A stretch of DNA of 26,829 bases, from contig JBBRXY010000042.1 of NCBI GenBank assembly GCA_038238185.1, positions 1 to 26,829 on the forward strand, read 5' to 3'. Source of the stretch: DATAQC01 sp038238185. GTDB lineage: Bacteria > Actinomycetota > Acidimicrobiia > Acidimicrobiales > AC-14. The notes under the pieces are model-generated. The model saw only the letters and a list, made by a program, of their open reading frames with translations. It was not told where the DNA came from and searched no databases. The number at the start of each line of letters is the position of its first letter. Position 1 is the stretch's first letter. The translations under genes were made by a program, and so were the position numbers. Below, one piece after another: positions 1-6,333 of this stretch.

Positions 1-446
1 AGGTCGGGTCTGGCCAGGTCGCCGACCAACAACGCCCCGCCCGAGAGCAGCAGGGCAGGATCGTCGCCAGCGGAGCGGTCACGCACGAGCAGGCTTACAT
101 GCTCGGGAGTATGGCCGGGCGTGTGGAGAACCTCGAAGACGACTTCGCCCATCTCGATCCGCTCGCCGTGGCGCACCGGCCGGTGGTCGTAGCCGAGGTC
201 GGCTTCGGCCGATCCCAACACGGTGAGGGGCTGTCGGGTGGCCAACTCGGCCAGGCCGGACAGGTAGTCGTTGTGGCCGTGGGTGTCGATCCCGTAGCCG
301 ATGCGCATGCCCTGAGCCCGGGCGACGGCGAAGTACTCACCCACGTCGCGCTGGGGATCGAGGACCAGGGCTTCGCCGGTGTCCTCGGACCCGACCAGGT
401 AGGAGGCGTGGCCGAGGCCTTCGAGGTAGAACTGCTTGAAGAACAT
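1..446 (-). CDS. MBL-fold metallo-hydrolase, persulfide dioxygenase-like (C-terminus beyond window)
   Basis: The reading frame opens at ATG 446 and runs off the left edge, giving the first 148 residues. It begins MFFKQFYLEGLGHASYLVG and carries the metal-binding signature DTHGHNDYLSG, then HTPGHTPEH and VGDLARPDL. These are hallmarks of the ETHE1/persulfide dioxygenase and MBL-rhodanese branch of the metallo-beta-lactamase fold. Known members oxidise glutathione or other thiol persulfides to sulfite using a mononuclear iron. An AGGAG ribosome site lies about 9 bases upstream. The start is 15 bases after the stop of the TauE/SafE-type exporter, so the two form one transcription unit. In that context the enzyme would make sulfite for the exporter to remove. 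Whether a C-terminal rhodanese domain follows cannot be seen here. The family call is firm; the exact substrate is inferred. Confidence 0.85.
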   Translation of the reverse strand, partial: MFFKQFYLEGLGHASYLVGSEDTGEALVLDPQRDVGEYFAVARAQGMRIGYGIDTHGHNDYLSGLAELATRQPLTVLGSAEADLGYDHRPVRHGERIEMGEVVFEVLHTPGHTPEHVSLLVRDRSAGDDPALLLSGGALLVGDLARPD

Positions 447-461
447 GGCGGGGATCTCCTG

Positions 462-1214
462 TCAGGTGAGGATCTGGCGGGCGGTGAAATAGACGGCGAA
501 GCCGATGAGCAGGACGCCGAAGCCTTTACGGAGCCGGTCGGCGTGCAGCTGCGTCACCAGGTGGGACCCGGCGACGGCCCCGGGGATGGCGCCGGCGGCG
601 AAGGCGGTGGCCAACGGCCAGTCCACGTGGCCCAGGGCCCAGTGGGTCGCCAAGGTCGGAATGGACAACACGGCGATCACCACCAGGCTGGTGCCGGCCG
701 ACTCGGGCATGGTCAGGCCAAGGACGAGGACGAACAGCGGGACCAGCAGGAACCCCCCGCCGTTGGCCAACAGCCCGGTGAAGAAGCCGATGGCGGCGGC
801 GTTGGGGATGACGACGAGGGCCCGCCGCCTGGCCCGACCCGCATAGCGGGCCGCCGAGCTCAGGGGCAACAGGATGCGGATGCCGACCAGGGCGAGTACC
901 ACCCCCGAGGCAATGAGCAGGCCCGTGCCACCCACCGACGACGACAGCAGGGCGCCGACGATGGTGGCCGGGACGCCGCCCATGATCGACCAGCGGGCGA
1001 TGTTGACGTCCACCTGGTGGCGTCGGGCGTAGCCCAGCGCGCCGACAATGGCGGCAGGAATCGTTGCCGGCAACGGAGCGGCCACCGCGATCACCCCGGG
1101 CACCCCGAGCAGGCCGAGCACAGGTGTGGCGAAGCTGGAGCCCCCGACGCCGAAGAGCCCGAACAGCACCCCGATGACGACACCGGCGACGGTGACCTCT
1201 GGCCACGGCGGCAC
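462..1214 (-). CDS. TauE/SafE-family sulfite/sulfonate exporter-like membrane protein
   Basis: A 250-residue, very hydrophobic protein with about eight predicted membrane helices. It starts with GTG 1214. The first helix contains GVLFGLFGVGGSSFATPVLGL, the glycine-rich motif typical of TauE/SafE permeases, and the second half repeats it as IGFFTGLLANGGGFLLVPLF. The family moves sulfite, sulfoacetate or related anions, or acts in sulfur trafficking. It is the first gene of the minus-strand operon with the MBL enzyme and is divergent from an ArsR regulator, sharing an 89-base intergenic region with two palindromes. No other start codon is found in frame upstream in the region I checked. The substrate is inferred from neighbours: persulfide dioxygenase produces sulfite. 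Length matches the family. Confidence 0.85.
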   Translation of the reverse strand: MPPWPEVTVAGVVIGVLFGLFGVGGSSFATPVLGLLGVPGVIAVAAPLPATIPAAIVGALGYARRHQVDVNIARWSIMGGVPATIVGALLSSSVGGTGLLIASGVVLALVGIRILLPLSSAARYAGRARRRALVVIPNAAAIGFFTGLLANGGGFLLVPLFVLVLGLTMPESAGTSLVVIAVLSIPTLATHWALGHVDWPLATAFAAGAIPGAVAGSHLVTQLHADRLRKGFGVLLIGFAVYFTARQILT

Positions 1215-1270
1215 CGGCGCTACGTGGCCGTCGCCAGCGGCAGGACATGGCCGGGGTGGCCAGGAAACAG

Positions 1271-1303
1271 TATGCGCACGAACGCATACTAGCTCGTGCT
1301 AGT
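1271..1303. promoter_or_regulatory. Two adjacent inverted repeats: candidate operator between divergent operons
   Basis: Repeat 1 (1271-1288) has arms TATGCG and CGCATA around a 6-base spacer. Repeat 2 (1288-1303) has arms ACTAGC and GCTAGT around a 4-base spacer and ends at the base before ATG 1304 of the ArsR gene. The hexamer TAGTAT, a plausible -10 box, occurs on the plus strand at 1300-1305 and on the minus strand at 1291-1286. Binding here would therefore block both promoters. The plus-strand box would place the transcript start close to ATG 1313, hinting at a leaderless mRNA. ArsR proteins typically bind such 12-2-12-like dyads and repress themselves and divergent genes; the assignment to this regulator is inferred from position. 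Confidence 0.65.
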
Positions 1304-1666
1304 ATGGCTGTCATGAAGGACGCGATACGTAACCGGGTGGGGCCCAACATGCGCCGGGAACTCGACGACCTGACCTCGGGCATGTGCCGGGCGCTGAACG
1401 ACCCCAAGCGCCTGGCCATCCTGTATGCCCTGGCCGGGGGCTCCTATTCGGTCACCGAGTTGTGCGAGCTGCTCGAGGTGTCGCAGTCCAACATCTCCCA
1501 GCACCTGACCGTGCTTCGGGATCGGGGGCTCGTTGACACGCACCGGGAGGGCAACCGGGTCTTCTACAGCCTGCGGGACCTTCGGGTCGTGGATGCCATC
1601 GACCTGTTGCGTTCGGTCATGAACGACGAGCTGTCCCGGCGCCAGGCACTGCGTCACAGCGAGTAG
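1304..1666 (+). CDS. ArsR-family winged-helix transcriptional repressor
   Basis: About 120 residues. The core has a winged helix: RALNDPKRLAILYAL (helix pair), SVTELCELLEVSQSNISQHL (recognition helix) and GLVDTHREGNRVFYSL (wing). Start is ATG 1304 or ATG 1313; an in-frame ATG at 1247 would run back through the operator and is unlikely. Counting from 1304, cysteines sit at 28 and 54. The second is in the ELCxLL position used by metal-sensing ArsR proteins, but the usual second cysteine of ELCVCDL is replaced by E. The two cysteines could instead sense persulfide, as in SqrR/BigR relatives, although their spacing differs from SqrR. The gene heads the plus-strand sulfur operon and is divergent from the exporter/MBL operon, so it probably represses both. 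The family is certain; the ligand is inferred. Confidence 0.85.
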   Translation: MAVMKDAIRNRVGPNMRRELDDLTSGMCRALNDPKRLAILYALAGGSYSVTELCELLEVSQSNISQHLTVLRDRGLVDTHREGNRVFYSLRDLRVVDAIDLLRSVMNDELSRRQALRHSE

Positions 1667-1710
1667 CTGAACCTCGGTCCACGGCCCCCCCATTCTGAGG
1701 AGAGGAAAGC

Positions 1711-2844
1711 ATGAGATCACCCAGAACGATTATGAAGGTACGCAGGGCCGACCGCCGGGCGCGCTCGGGGAACTTCCAGGGACACACACCCCGGGGACGA
1801 TCGCATCAGACCGAGGACGCCGCCATGGAGGCGATGGGGGCTGCCGAGGGCCGCTGGTTCAACGCCAGCCGGTACCGCCGGCGGGCCCAGGTCACCGCGG
1901 TGACGCCACTCACTGCGACCGGCACGGTGCGTATCGGCTTCAGAGTCGTCGACGGCGAGCCGTTCCACTTCGATCCTGGCCAGTTCGTGGGCATCGAGGC
2001 CCACTTCGGTGGCCTGGGCTATCGTCGCAGCCCCTACTGCATCCTCACCGCGCCGGCCGACGAGCCGGTGTTCGATCTGCTCGTGCGAGCCGTGCCCCAG
2101 GGGCCGCTGTCCATGCACCTGGTCTCGCTGCAGGCCGGCGACGAAGTGGCCTTCCGGGGCCCGACCGGGCGGTCCATGGTCCCCCACGACGACCATGATC
2201 GGGAGCTGGCGTTGTTCGCCACCGGCACCGGCATCGCCCCCTTCTACTCCCTGGCCAGCCACCTGCTGGCCGGCGGCTACTCGCAGCCCATCGTGTTGTG
2301 GTGGGGCCTGCGCCTGGTCGACGACGTCTGCCTGACCGACGAGCTCGACGCTCTCGTTGCCGCCTACCCGAACTTCAGCTATCACGTCACGCTGTCGCAG
2401 CCTCCCGCAGACTGGGACGGCCTGCGTGGTCGCCTGGGCGAGTCGGTGCCGCCGCTGCTGGCCACCCTGGGCGCCAAGCGCTTCTACCTGGCCGGCAACG
2501 GGGCCATGACCGAAGAGATGGCCCTGGGCCTGTCAGACCTCGGCGTAGACGAGAGGTACATCTACAAAGAGCCCTACTTCGACTGCACCCACGAGCCCGA
2601 CCCCGACGTCGTCGCCGACATCACGGAGCGCTTCGTGGCCACCGATCTGCACTCGGCCCTCGCCAGCCGCCGGGGCACGGTCTTCGGTTCTGACCTTGAC
2701 GCAGCCCGCTCGGGCAAGGCGGGCAACGGCGACCCCATGGCCGTGTCCGACCTGTTCGACCTCATGCCCGCGTTTCTGTCCCACCATCCCGACCACGACG
2801 ATCCCCAGCCGGTCGAGTCGCCTGGTGCCTGGGGTCGGCAGTAG
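1711..2844 (+). CDS. FNR-superfamily FAD/NAD(P)H oxidoreductase
   Basis: 377 residues. The flavin-binding beta-barrel has FDPGQFVGIE and RRSPYC (residues 105-110, a variant of RxYS). The nucleotide-binding domain begins at FATGTGIAPFYSLA (about 169-182) and ends with YIYKEPYFD. There is no CxxxxCxxC plant-type 2Fe-2S cluster, so electrons must pass to a separate acceptor. ATG 1711 has an excellent ribosome site (GGAGAGGA) and adds a basic, poorly structured N-terminal stretch of about 40 residues; ATG 1825 would give a more standard length. The stop overlaps the GTG of the rhodanese by one base, indicating translational coupling. By context it likely feeds or drains electrons in thiol/persulfide chemistry. 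The acceptor is not identifiable from sequence. Confidence 0.8.
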   Translation: MRSPRTIMKVRRADRRARSGNFQGHTPRGRSHQTEDAAMEAMGAAEGRWFNASRYRRRAQVTAVTPLTATGTVRIGFRVVDGEPFHFDPGQFVGIEAHFGGLGYRRSPYCILTAPADEPVFDLLVRAVPQGPLSMHLVSLQAGDEVAFRGPTGRSMVPHDDHDRELALFATGTGIAPFYSLASHLLAGGYSQPIVLWWGLRLVDDVCLTDELDALVAAYPNFSYHVTLSQPPADWDGLRGRLGESVPPLLATLGAKRFYLAGNGAMTEEMALGLSDLGVDERYIYKEPYFDCTHEPDPDVVADITERFVATDLHSALASRRGTVFGSDLDAARSGKAGNGDPMAVSDLFDLMPAFLSHHPDHDDPQPVESPGAWGRQ

Positions 2845-3386
2845 TGGCCGACACGATCGATCCTGAGACCCTCGCCCGCAACATGGGCACGTTCCAGGTC
2901 GTCGACGTTCGCTACCCGAACGAGTGGGAGGCCGGCCACATCGACACGGCGCTGCACATCCCCCACGACGACGTGTTCGATCGGATCGGCGAGCTCGATC
3001 GCAACCGGCCCGTGGTGACCGTCTGTCGCAGCGGTAGCCGCAGTGCCGAGGCGGCAGACGATCTGGCCGGCGAGGGCTTCGAGGTCGAGAACCTCGACGG
3101 TGGCGTGCAGGCCTGGGCCGCCAGGGGCATGCCCCTTGTGGCCGCAGATGGCAGCCCGGGAGCCGTGGCCGAACCCGAACCACCGCCCGACGACCGTCCC
3201 GAGCGGATGAAGCGGCTCCAGTCGGAGTTCTTGGACGTGATCTTCGCCGTGCAGGAGCACTTCGGTGACCGGGAGGCCTCCGAGGAGGAGATGCAGGCCT
3301 TCCTGCGGCAACGCCTGATCGACGAGGGCAAGACGCCCGAGGAGGCCGACAAGTTCCTGGCCGACATGGACGGGCCGTCGACCTAG
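2844..3386 (+). CDS. Rhodanese-domain sulfurtransferase with C-terminal helical extension
   Basis: 180 residues from GTG 2844, which overlaps the previous stop by one base. Residues 1-115 form one rhodanese domain with VVDVRYPNEWEAGHI and the active-site loop CRSGSRS; C61 is the persulfide-carrying cysteine. A six-residue loop starting with C and containing basic residues fits sulfane-sulfur rather than phosphate chemistry. After an acidic, proline-rich linker (about 130-140) there is a charged helical tail of about 50 residues (SEEEMQAFLRQRLIDEGKTPEEADKF region), which I do not recognise. The likely role is moving sulfane sulfur between low-molecular-weight thiol and protein acceptors, next to a persulfide dioxygenase-like enzyme on the opposite strand. 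Confidence 0.9.
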   Translation: MADTIDPETLARNMGTFQVVDVRYPNEWEAGHIDTALHIPHDDVFDRIGELDRNRPVVTVCRSGSRSAEAADDLAGEGFEVENLDGGVQAWAARGMPLVAADGSPGAVAEPEPPPDDRPERMKRLQSEFLDVIFAVQEHFGDREASEEEMQAFLRQRLIDEGKTPEEADKFLADMDGPST

Positions 3387-3441
3387 CGGACGAAGCATCG
3401 CCCACGCCGTAGCAGTAACCACCGACCAAGGAGACAACGAC

Positions 3442-3669
3442 ATGGCCGTACTGGAGTTCCTGGGCAGCCAACCGGGGCGCATCGTGCGTATTGCAGCCGG
3501 CCTCGCCCTCGTCGCCACCGGGGCGATACGCAGGGGCGGTTGGCTGGTGCTCGCGGCGGTCGGGTTGGTGCCGTTGGCGGCCGGCGTGTTCGACCTCTGC
3601 ATTCTCGGCCCGCGCTTCGGCCTGCCCGTCGTTGGCCCGAGGTTCCGCCAAGCCATGGCCAACCGGTGA
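3442..3669 (+). CDS. DUF2892 (YgaP-like) small inner-membrane protein
   Basis: 75 residues with two membrane helices (about 17-29 and 33-53), a glycine-rich first helix and the family-typical CILGPRFG near the end of the second helix. A strong ribosome site (AAGGAGA) precedes ATG 3442. DUF2892 domains are often fused to, or encoded next to, rhodaneses, as in E. coli YgaP, where the membrane part anchors the sulfurtransferase. Here it is separate but follows the rhodanese by 55 bases, so the pair probably works as a split YgaP. The cysteine in the second helix region may face the membrane surface. Confidence 0.85.
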   Translation: MAVLEFLGSQPGRIVRIAAGLALVATGAIRRGGWLVLAAVGLVPLAAGVFDLCILGPRFGLPVVGPRFRQAMANR

Positions 3670-3736
3670 CCCAGCCACGCCATCAGCCGGTGCGCGATCC
3701 CGCGCCGTCCTCGACCCGTCTTCGACGAGACACTCC

Positions 3737-4873
3737 GTGACGCTGAGACTCGGAGGCACGCCCTTGCCCGTCATCGGGCGGGCGCGGGTCTACGTGTGCG
3801 GGATCACGCCCTACGACACCACGCATGTGGGCCACGCCGCCACCTTCGTGTGGAGTGATGTCGCTGTGCGGCTCCTCCGCCATCTCGGCGCCGACGTGGA
3901 GGTGGCCCGAAATATCACCGACGTCGACGATGTGCTCGTGGCCGAGGCTGGCCGCCGGGGTGAGGCGTGGCGCTCCCTCGCCGCACAGCAGACCTACCGC
4001 TTCGAGGACGACATCGCCCGGCTGGGCGTGCTGCGGCCCGCGCACGAGCCGAGGGCCGCCGATCACATCGGCCACGTCATCGATCTGGCTGCCGCCCTGG
4101 TGGATCTGGGGCACTGCTACGAGCGACGCGGCTGGGTGTTCTTCCGAGGCGACGACGTTGTCGAGCGCTCCGGGCTTGATCCCGACCAGGCACGTGGCCT
4201 GCTGGCGGCCGTGGACCCCTCCCACCACGGCGATCTGGCCGACGATGAGTTCGATGTTGCGCTGTGGCAGGCCTCGGGAGCCGATGAACCGGGTTGGGCC
4301 AGCCCCTGGGGTCGCGGTCGGCCGGGCTGGCACGCCGAGTGCGCGGCGATGGCGTTGGTCACGTTGGGAGCGGGCATCGACCTGCATTGCGGGGGCTCCG
4401 ACCTGGCATTTCCTCATCACGCCTACGAGGCGGCTCTGGCCGAGGCCGTGACCGGGGTCCGCCCCTTCGCCCGTGCCTGGCTACGGCCTGGGAGCGTGCT
4501 CCATGAGGGTCAGAAGATGGCGAAGTCCACCGGGAACCTGGTGTTCGTCCACGACCTGTTGGAGCGGTGGTCAGCCGCCGAACTGCGCCTGGCCATCCTC
4601 GATCGACACTGGGCACAGGACTGGGAGTTCGACGAGGCCAGCCTGGCCTCCACGCGGGATCGCCTGCGTACGCTGCGAGCGGCATCACTGCATGAGGGTG
4701 GGCACCAGGGATCGGACGACGTGGTCGATTGCCTGAGCTCGAACCTCGATGTCCCGGGAGCACTGGCGGTAGCCGAGGAGGCCGGAGGTGGCGCGGCCCG
4801 CACGATGATCGACGTGCTGGGGCTGCACCACCACGAGTCGGTCAGGCGTAGCGCGGTCGTTCCCGCTCCCTGA
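3737..4873 (+). CDS. mshC: MshC-type cysteine ligase (mycothiol biosynthesis)
   Basis: Cysteinyl-tRNA synthetase fold of 378 residues. The HIGH-type motif is in YVCGITPYDTTHVGHAATF (residues 19-37); GITPYD with T-H-x-G-H distinguishes MshC from CysS, which has GPTVYD and HIGH. Zinc ligands are C21, the cysteine in WHAECAAM and the histidines of GGSDLAFPHH. The KMSKS loop is KMAKSTGN, followed by AELRLAILDRHWAQDWEF. The anticodon-recognition domain of CysS is absent, as expected. MshC joins cysteine to glucosaminyl-inositol using ATP, the penultimate mycothiol step. GTG 3737 is the only reasonable start, since the frame upstream overlaps the DUF2892 gene. The conserved end (DVLGL) is followed by about 15 unconserved residues that run into the left end of a Tn3 element. 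Confidence 0.85.
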   Translation: MTLRLGGTPLPVIGRARVYVCGITPYDTTHVGHAATFVWSDVAVRLLRHLGADVEVARNITDVDDVLVAEAGRRGEAWRSLAAQQTYRFEDDIARLGVLRPAHEPRAADHIGHVIDLAAALVDLGHCYERRGWVFFRGDDVVERSGLDPDQARGLLAAVDPSHHGDLADDEFDVALWQASGADEPGWASPWGRGRPGWHAECAAMALVTLGAGIDLHCGGSDLAFPHHAYEAALAEAVTGVRPFARAWLRPGSVLHEGQKMAKSTGNLVFVHDLLERWSAAELRLAILDRHWAQDWEFDEASLASTRDRLRTLRAASLHEGGHQGSDDVVDCLSSNLDVPGALAVAEEAGGGAARTMIDVLGLHHHESVRRSAVVPAP

Positions 4874-4890
4874 GGAACGAAAGGTGAAGT
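4855..4890 (+). repeat. Candidate left terminal inverted repeat of Tn3-family element 1
   Basis: Reading inward, the segment has GGTCGTTCCCG, then 8 bases, then GGAACGAAAGGT. The right end of element 2, read inward from 24251, has GGGCCTTCCCG, then 7 bases, then GGAACGAAAAGT. GGAACGAAAA is also found in the classical Tn3 repeat. The match is imperfect and the outer boundary is uncertain by a few bases. It overlaps the last codons of mshC (stop 4871-4873), so the element seems to have inserted just past the conserved end of that gene. No matching right end is visible after the transposase of element 1. Confidence 0.45.
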
Positions 4891-5163
4891 AGCACCGCCG
4901 AGTCCTGGTTCGAGGTGCGAGAGAATTTCCCATCTCGGGGCCTCCGCACCGAGGGGCGAAGACCTCGAGATGGTGCTGCATGCCTGGCCCATCCTCAGCT
5001 CGCGAGCCAACGCGATCGCGTGATGGCAGTTGTAACGAGGCAACCCGATGGATGCTCTCGACAGCGGCGACGGAAAGTTCCGCCAGGACGACCGGCTCCA
5101 TCGCCGGCGACCACTCCCCGCTCTCGGGTGCGAGGTTCGGCCATCGACCTCTTCGTCCATATA

Positions 5164-5191
5164 TTGACCCGAAAGGCATGAGCGCTAATAC
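5164..5191 (+). promoter_or_regulatory. Possible promoter for the recombinase gene
   Basis: TTGACC (5164-5169) and TAATAC (5186-5191) are spaced by 16 bases. The implied transcript start is just before the inverted repeat at 5201-5224, so recombinase binding there could also control expression. The -10 box is a weak match. Confidence 0.35.
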
Positions 5192-5200
5192 CAGCACATG

Positions 5201-5224
5201 CGTTGATAAGTGTAGATATCAACG
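5201..5224. repeat. Inverted repeat (site A): candidate tyrosine-recombinase core/resolution site
   Basis: Arms CGTTGATA (5201-5208) and TATCAACG (5217-5224) are perfect reverse complements around an 8-base spacer. Read as Xer-type half-sites, the central region would be 6 bases and the left half would be TGCGTTGATAA. The repeat lies between the element's left end and the recombinase start at 5238/5247, the position of the internal resolution site in TnpI-type Tn3 transposons such as Tn4430. A similar structure is found at the same place in element 2 (23574-23595). Confidence 0.6.
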
Positions 5225-5237
5225 GACCCTGGCTATT

Positions 5238-6308
5238 GTGGCCCCAGTGTCGAGATCTTCTACCCGCCCCTCCCCCGCCGCTGACCGGCGCCGACCGGCC
5301 GGCCCGTCGCTGGTGGAGCTGGCCGAGGACTGGCTCGCCGCCAAGGGTGCCATGGCCTCGGCGGCTCAGGTGCAGAAGGGCCACAGCGATCGGGCACGGC
5401 GGGGTGACCTGGCCCGCTGGGGCCGCCTGCTATCCGTCGGCAAGGGCATCCCCGAGGAGGCGGCGGCCAAGCTCGACCTCGCTGCCGATCTCGGCGCGTT
5501 GTCGGTCCGGGACCTGACCTCGGAGCGCATCACTGCGTCGGTGGCCGAGGCCAAGCGACGCTGGTCGGAGTCGACCGTGCAACGGATGCTGTCGACACTT
5601 CGGGGCTTCACCCGGTGGTTGATCCGTCAGGGCCACCTTGGCGACGACCCTTGCGAGGACGAGATGCTGCACGCCACGTCGCGCGACCGGCGCCGCCCCA
5701 GGGCGTTGTCGGCCGAGGACATCGAGGCCATGACCACGTCGGCCGCCGGCGCTTCGTCGGGGCGCCAGAGGATGTTCTGGCCGGCACGTGACGTGGCCAT
5801 CGCGCGGTTCCTCGCCGGTACCGGGGCCCGGGCCGAGGAGGCGTGTGGGGCGACCATCGGCGACATCGACCGACGTCCGGAGCGGCCTATCTGGCGAGTC
5901 AACGTGGCCAAGGGAGGCAAGCGGCGCGACGTGCCCTTGGGTCGCTTCTCCGTGGGCGCCCTCGACACCTGGCTGGCCGAACGGCCGACAGGCTCGTCAG
6001 CCGGGGTGACTCTCCCTGCCCGCAGGGCCGATCCGCTGTTCGTACGGGTTGATGGTCGGCCCCTCACCCCAAGTGGCCTGGACCGGCTCCTGCGGGTGCT
6101 GGCGTTGCGGGCCGGCGTGACCACTCCCGAGGGAGCGATGGCCCACGCCTTCCGCCACTCCTACGGAGTGACCCTGGCGTTGCGGGGTGTGCCCCAGGCC
6201 GTAATCGGCCAGCTCATGGGCCACGCTGATCCCCGGACCACCTCGATCTACACGACGGTGGCCAGCGGCGCCCTCATCGCCGTGCTCGACGACGCCGGCC
6301 TGCTGTAG
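5238..6308 (+). CDS. Tyrosine recombinase of Tn3-family element (TnpI-like resolvase)
   Basis: 353-356 residues; start GTG 5238 or GTG 5247. The N-terminal SAM-like core-binding domain covers about residues 20-145. The catalytic domain carries the full set (numbered from 5247): R195 in GTGARAEEA, a lysine in NVAKGGKRRDVP, H300 and R303 in HAFRHSYG, H326 in LMGHADPRTT and Y335 in SIYTTV. It should therefore be active. The stop is 25 bases before the transposase start, in the same direction, so the two are probably co-transcribed. By analogy with TnpI of Tn4430 it would resolve transposition cointegrates at a site close to its own start. The N-terminus (SLVELAEDWLAAK) is shared with the fragment in element 2. 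A phage-type integrase is an alternative, but linkage to Tn3 transposase in both elements argues for resolvase. Confidence 0.85.
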   Translation: MAPVSRSSTRPSPAADRRRPAGPSLVELAEDWLAAKGAMASAAQVQKGHSDRARRGDLARWGRLLSVGKGIPEEAAAKLDLAADLGALSVRDLTSERITASVAEAKRRWSESTVQRMLSTLRGFTRWLIRQGHLGDDPCEDEMLHATSRDRRRPRALSAEDIEAMTTSAAGASSGRQRMFWPARDVAIARFLAGTGARAEEACGATIGDIDRRPERPIWRVNVAKGGKRRDVPLGRFSVGALDTWLAERPTGSSAGVTLPARRADPLFVRVDGRPLTPSGLDRLLRVLALRAGVTTPEGAMAHAFRHSYGVTLALRGVPQAVIGQLMGHADPRTTSIYTTVASGALIAVLDDAGLL

Positions 6309-6333
6309 TCCCCAAGGGCGTAGGTCTGCATCA

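Larger units (their letters stand above)
4874..5237. other. Non-coding left arm of Tn3-family element 1
   Basis: 364 bases without a convincing gene. The segment holds the inner part of the candidate terminal repeat, a possible promoter and the 24-base inverted repeat just before the recombinase. The ORFs that cross it have no recognisable domains, and the in-frame upstream extension of the recombinase is not conserved in element 2. Confidence 0.5.

Noticed and set aside
99..1292. Long plus-strand ORF of 397 codons
   Set aside because: It is antisense to the MBL enzyme and the exporter, both with clear motifs; its product is a Gly/Asp/Gln/Arg-rich composition typical of high-GC antisense frames.
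2533..3774. Minus-strand ORFs of 413 and 369 codons opposite the oxidoreductase and rhodanese
   Set aside because: They are antisense to genes with clear catalytic motifs and show Arg/Pro/Gly-rich shadow composition.
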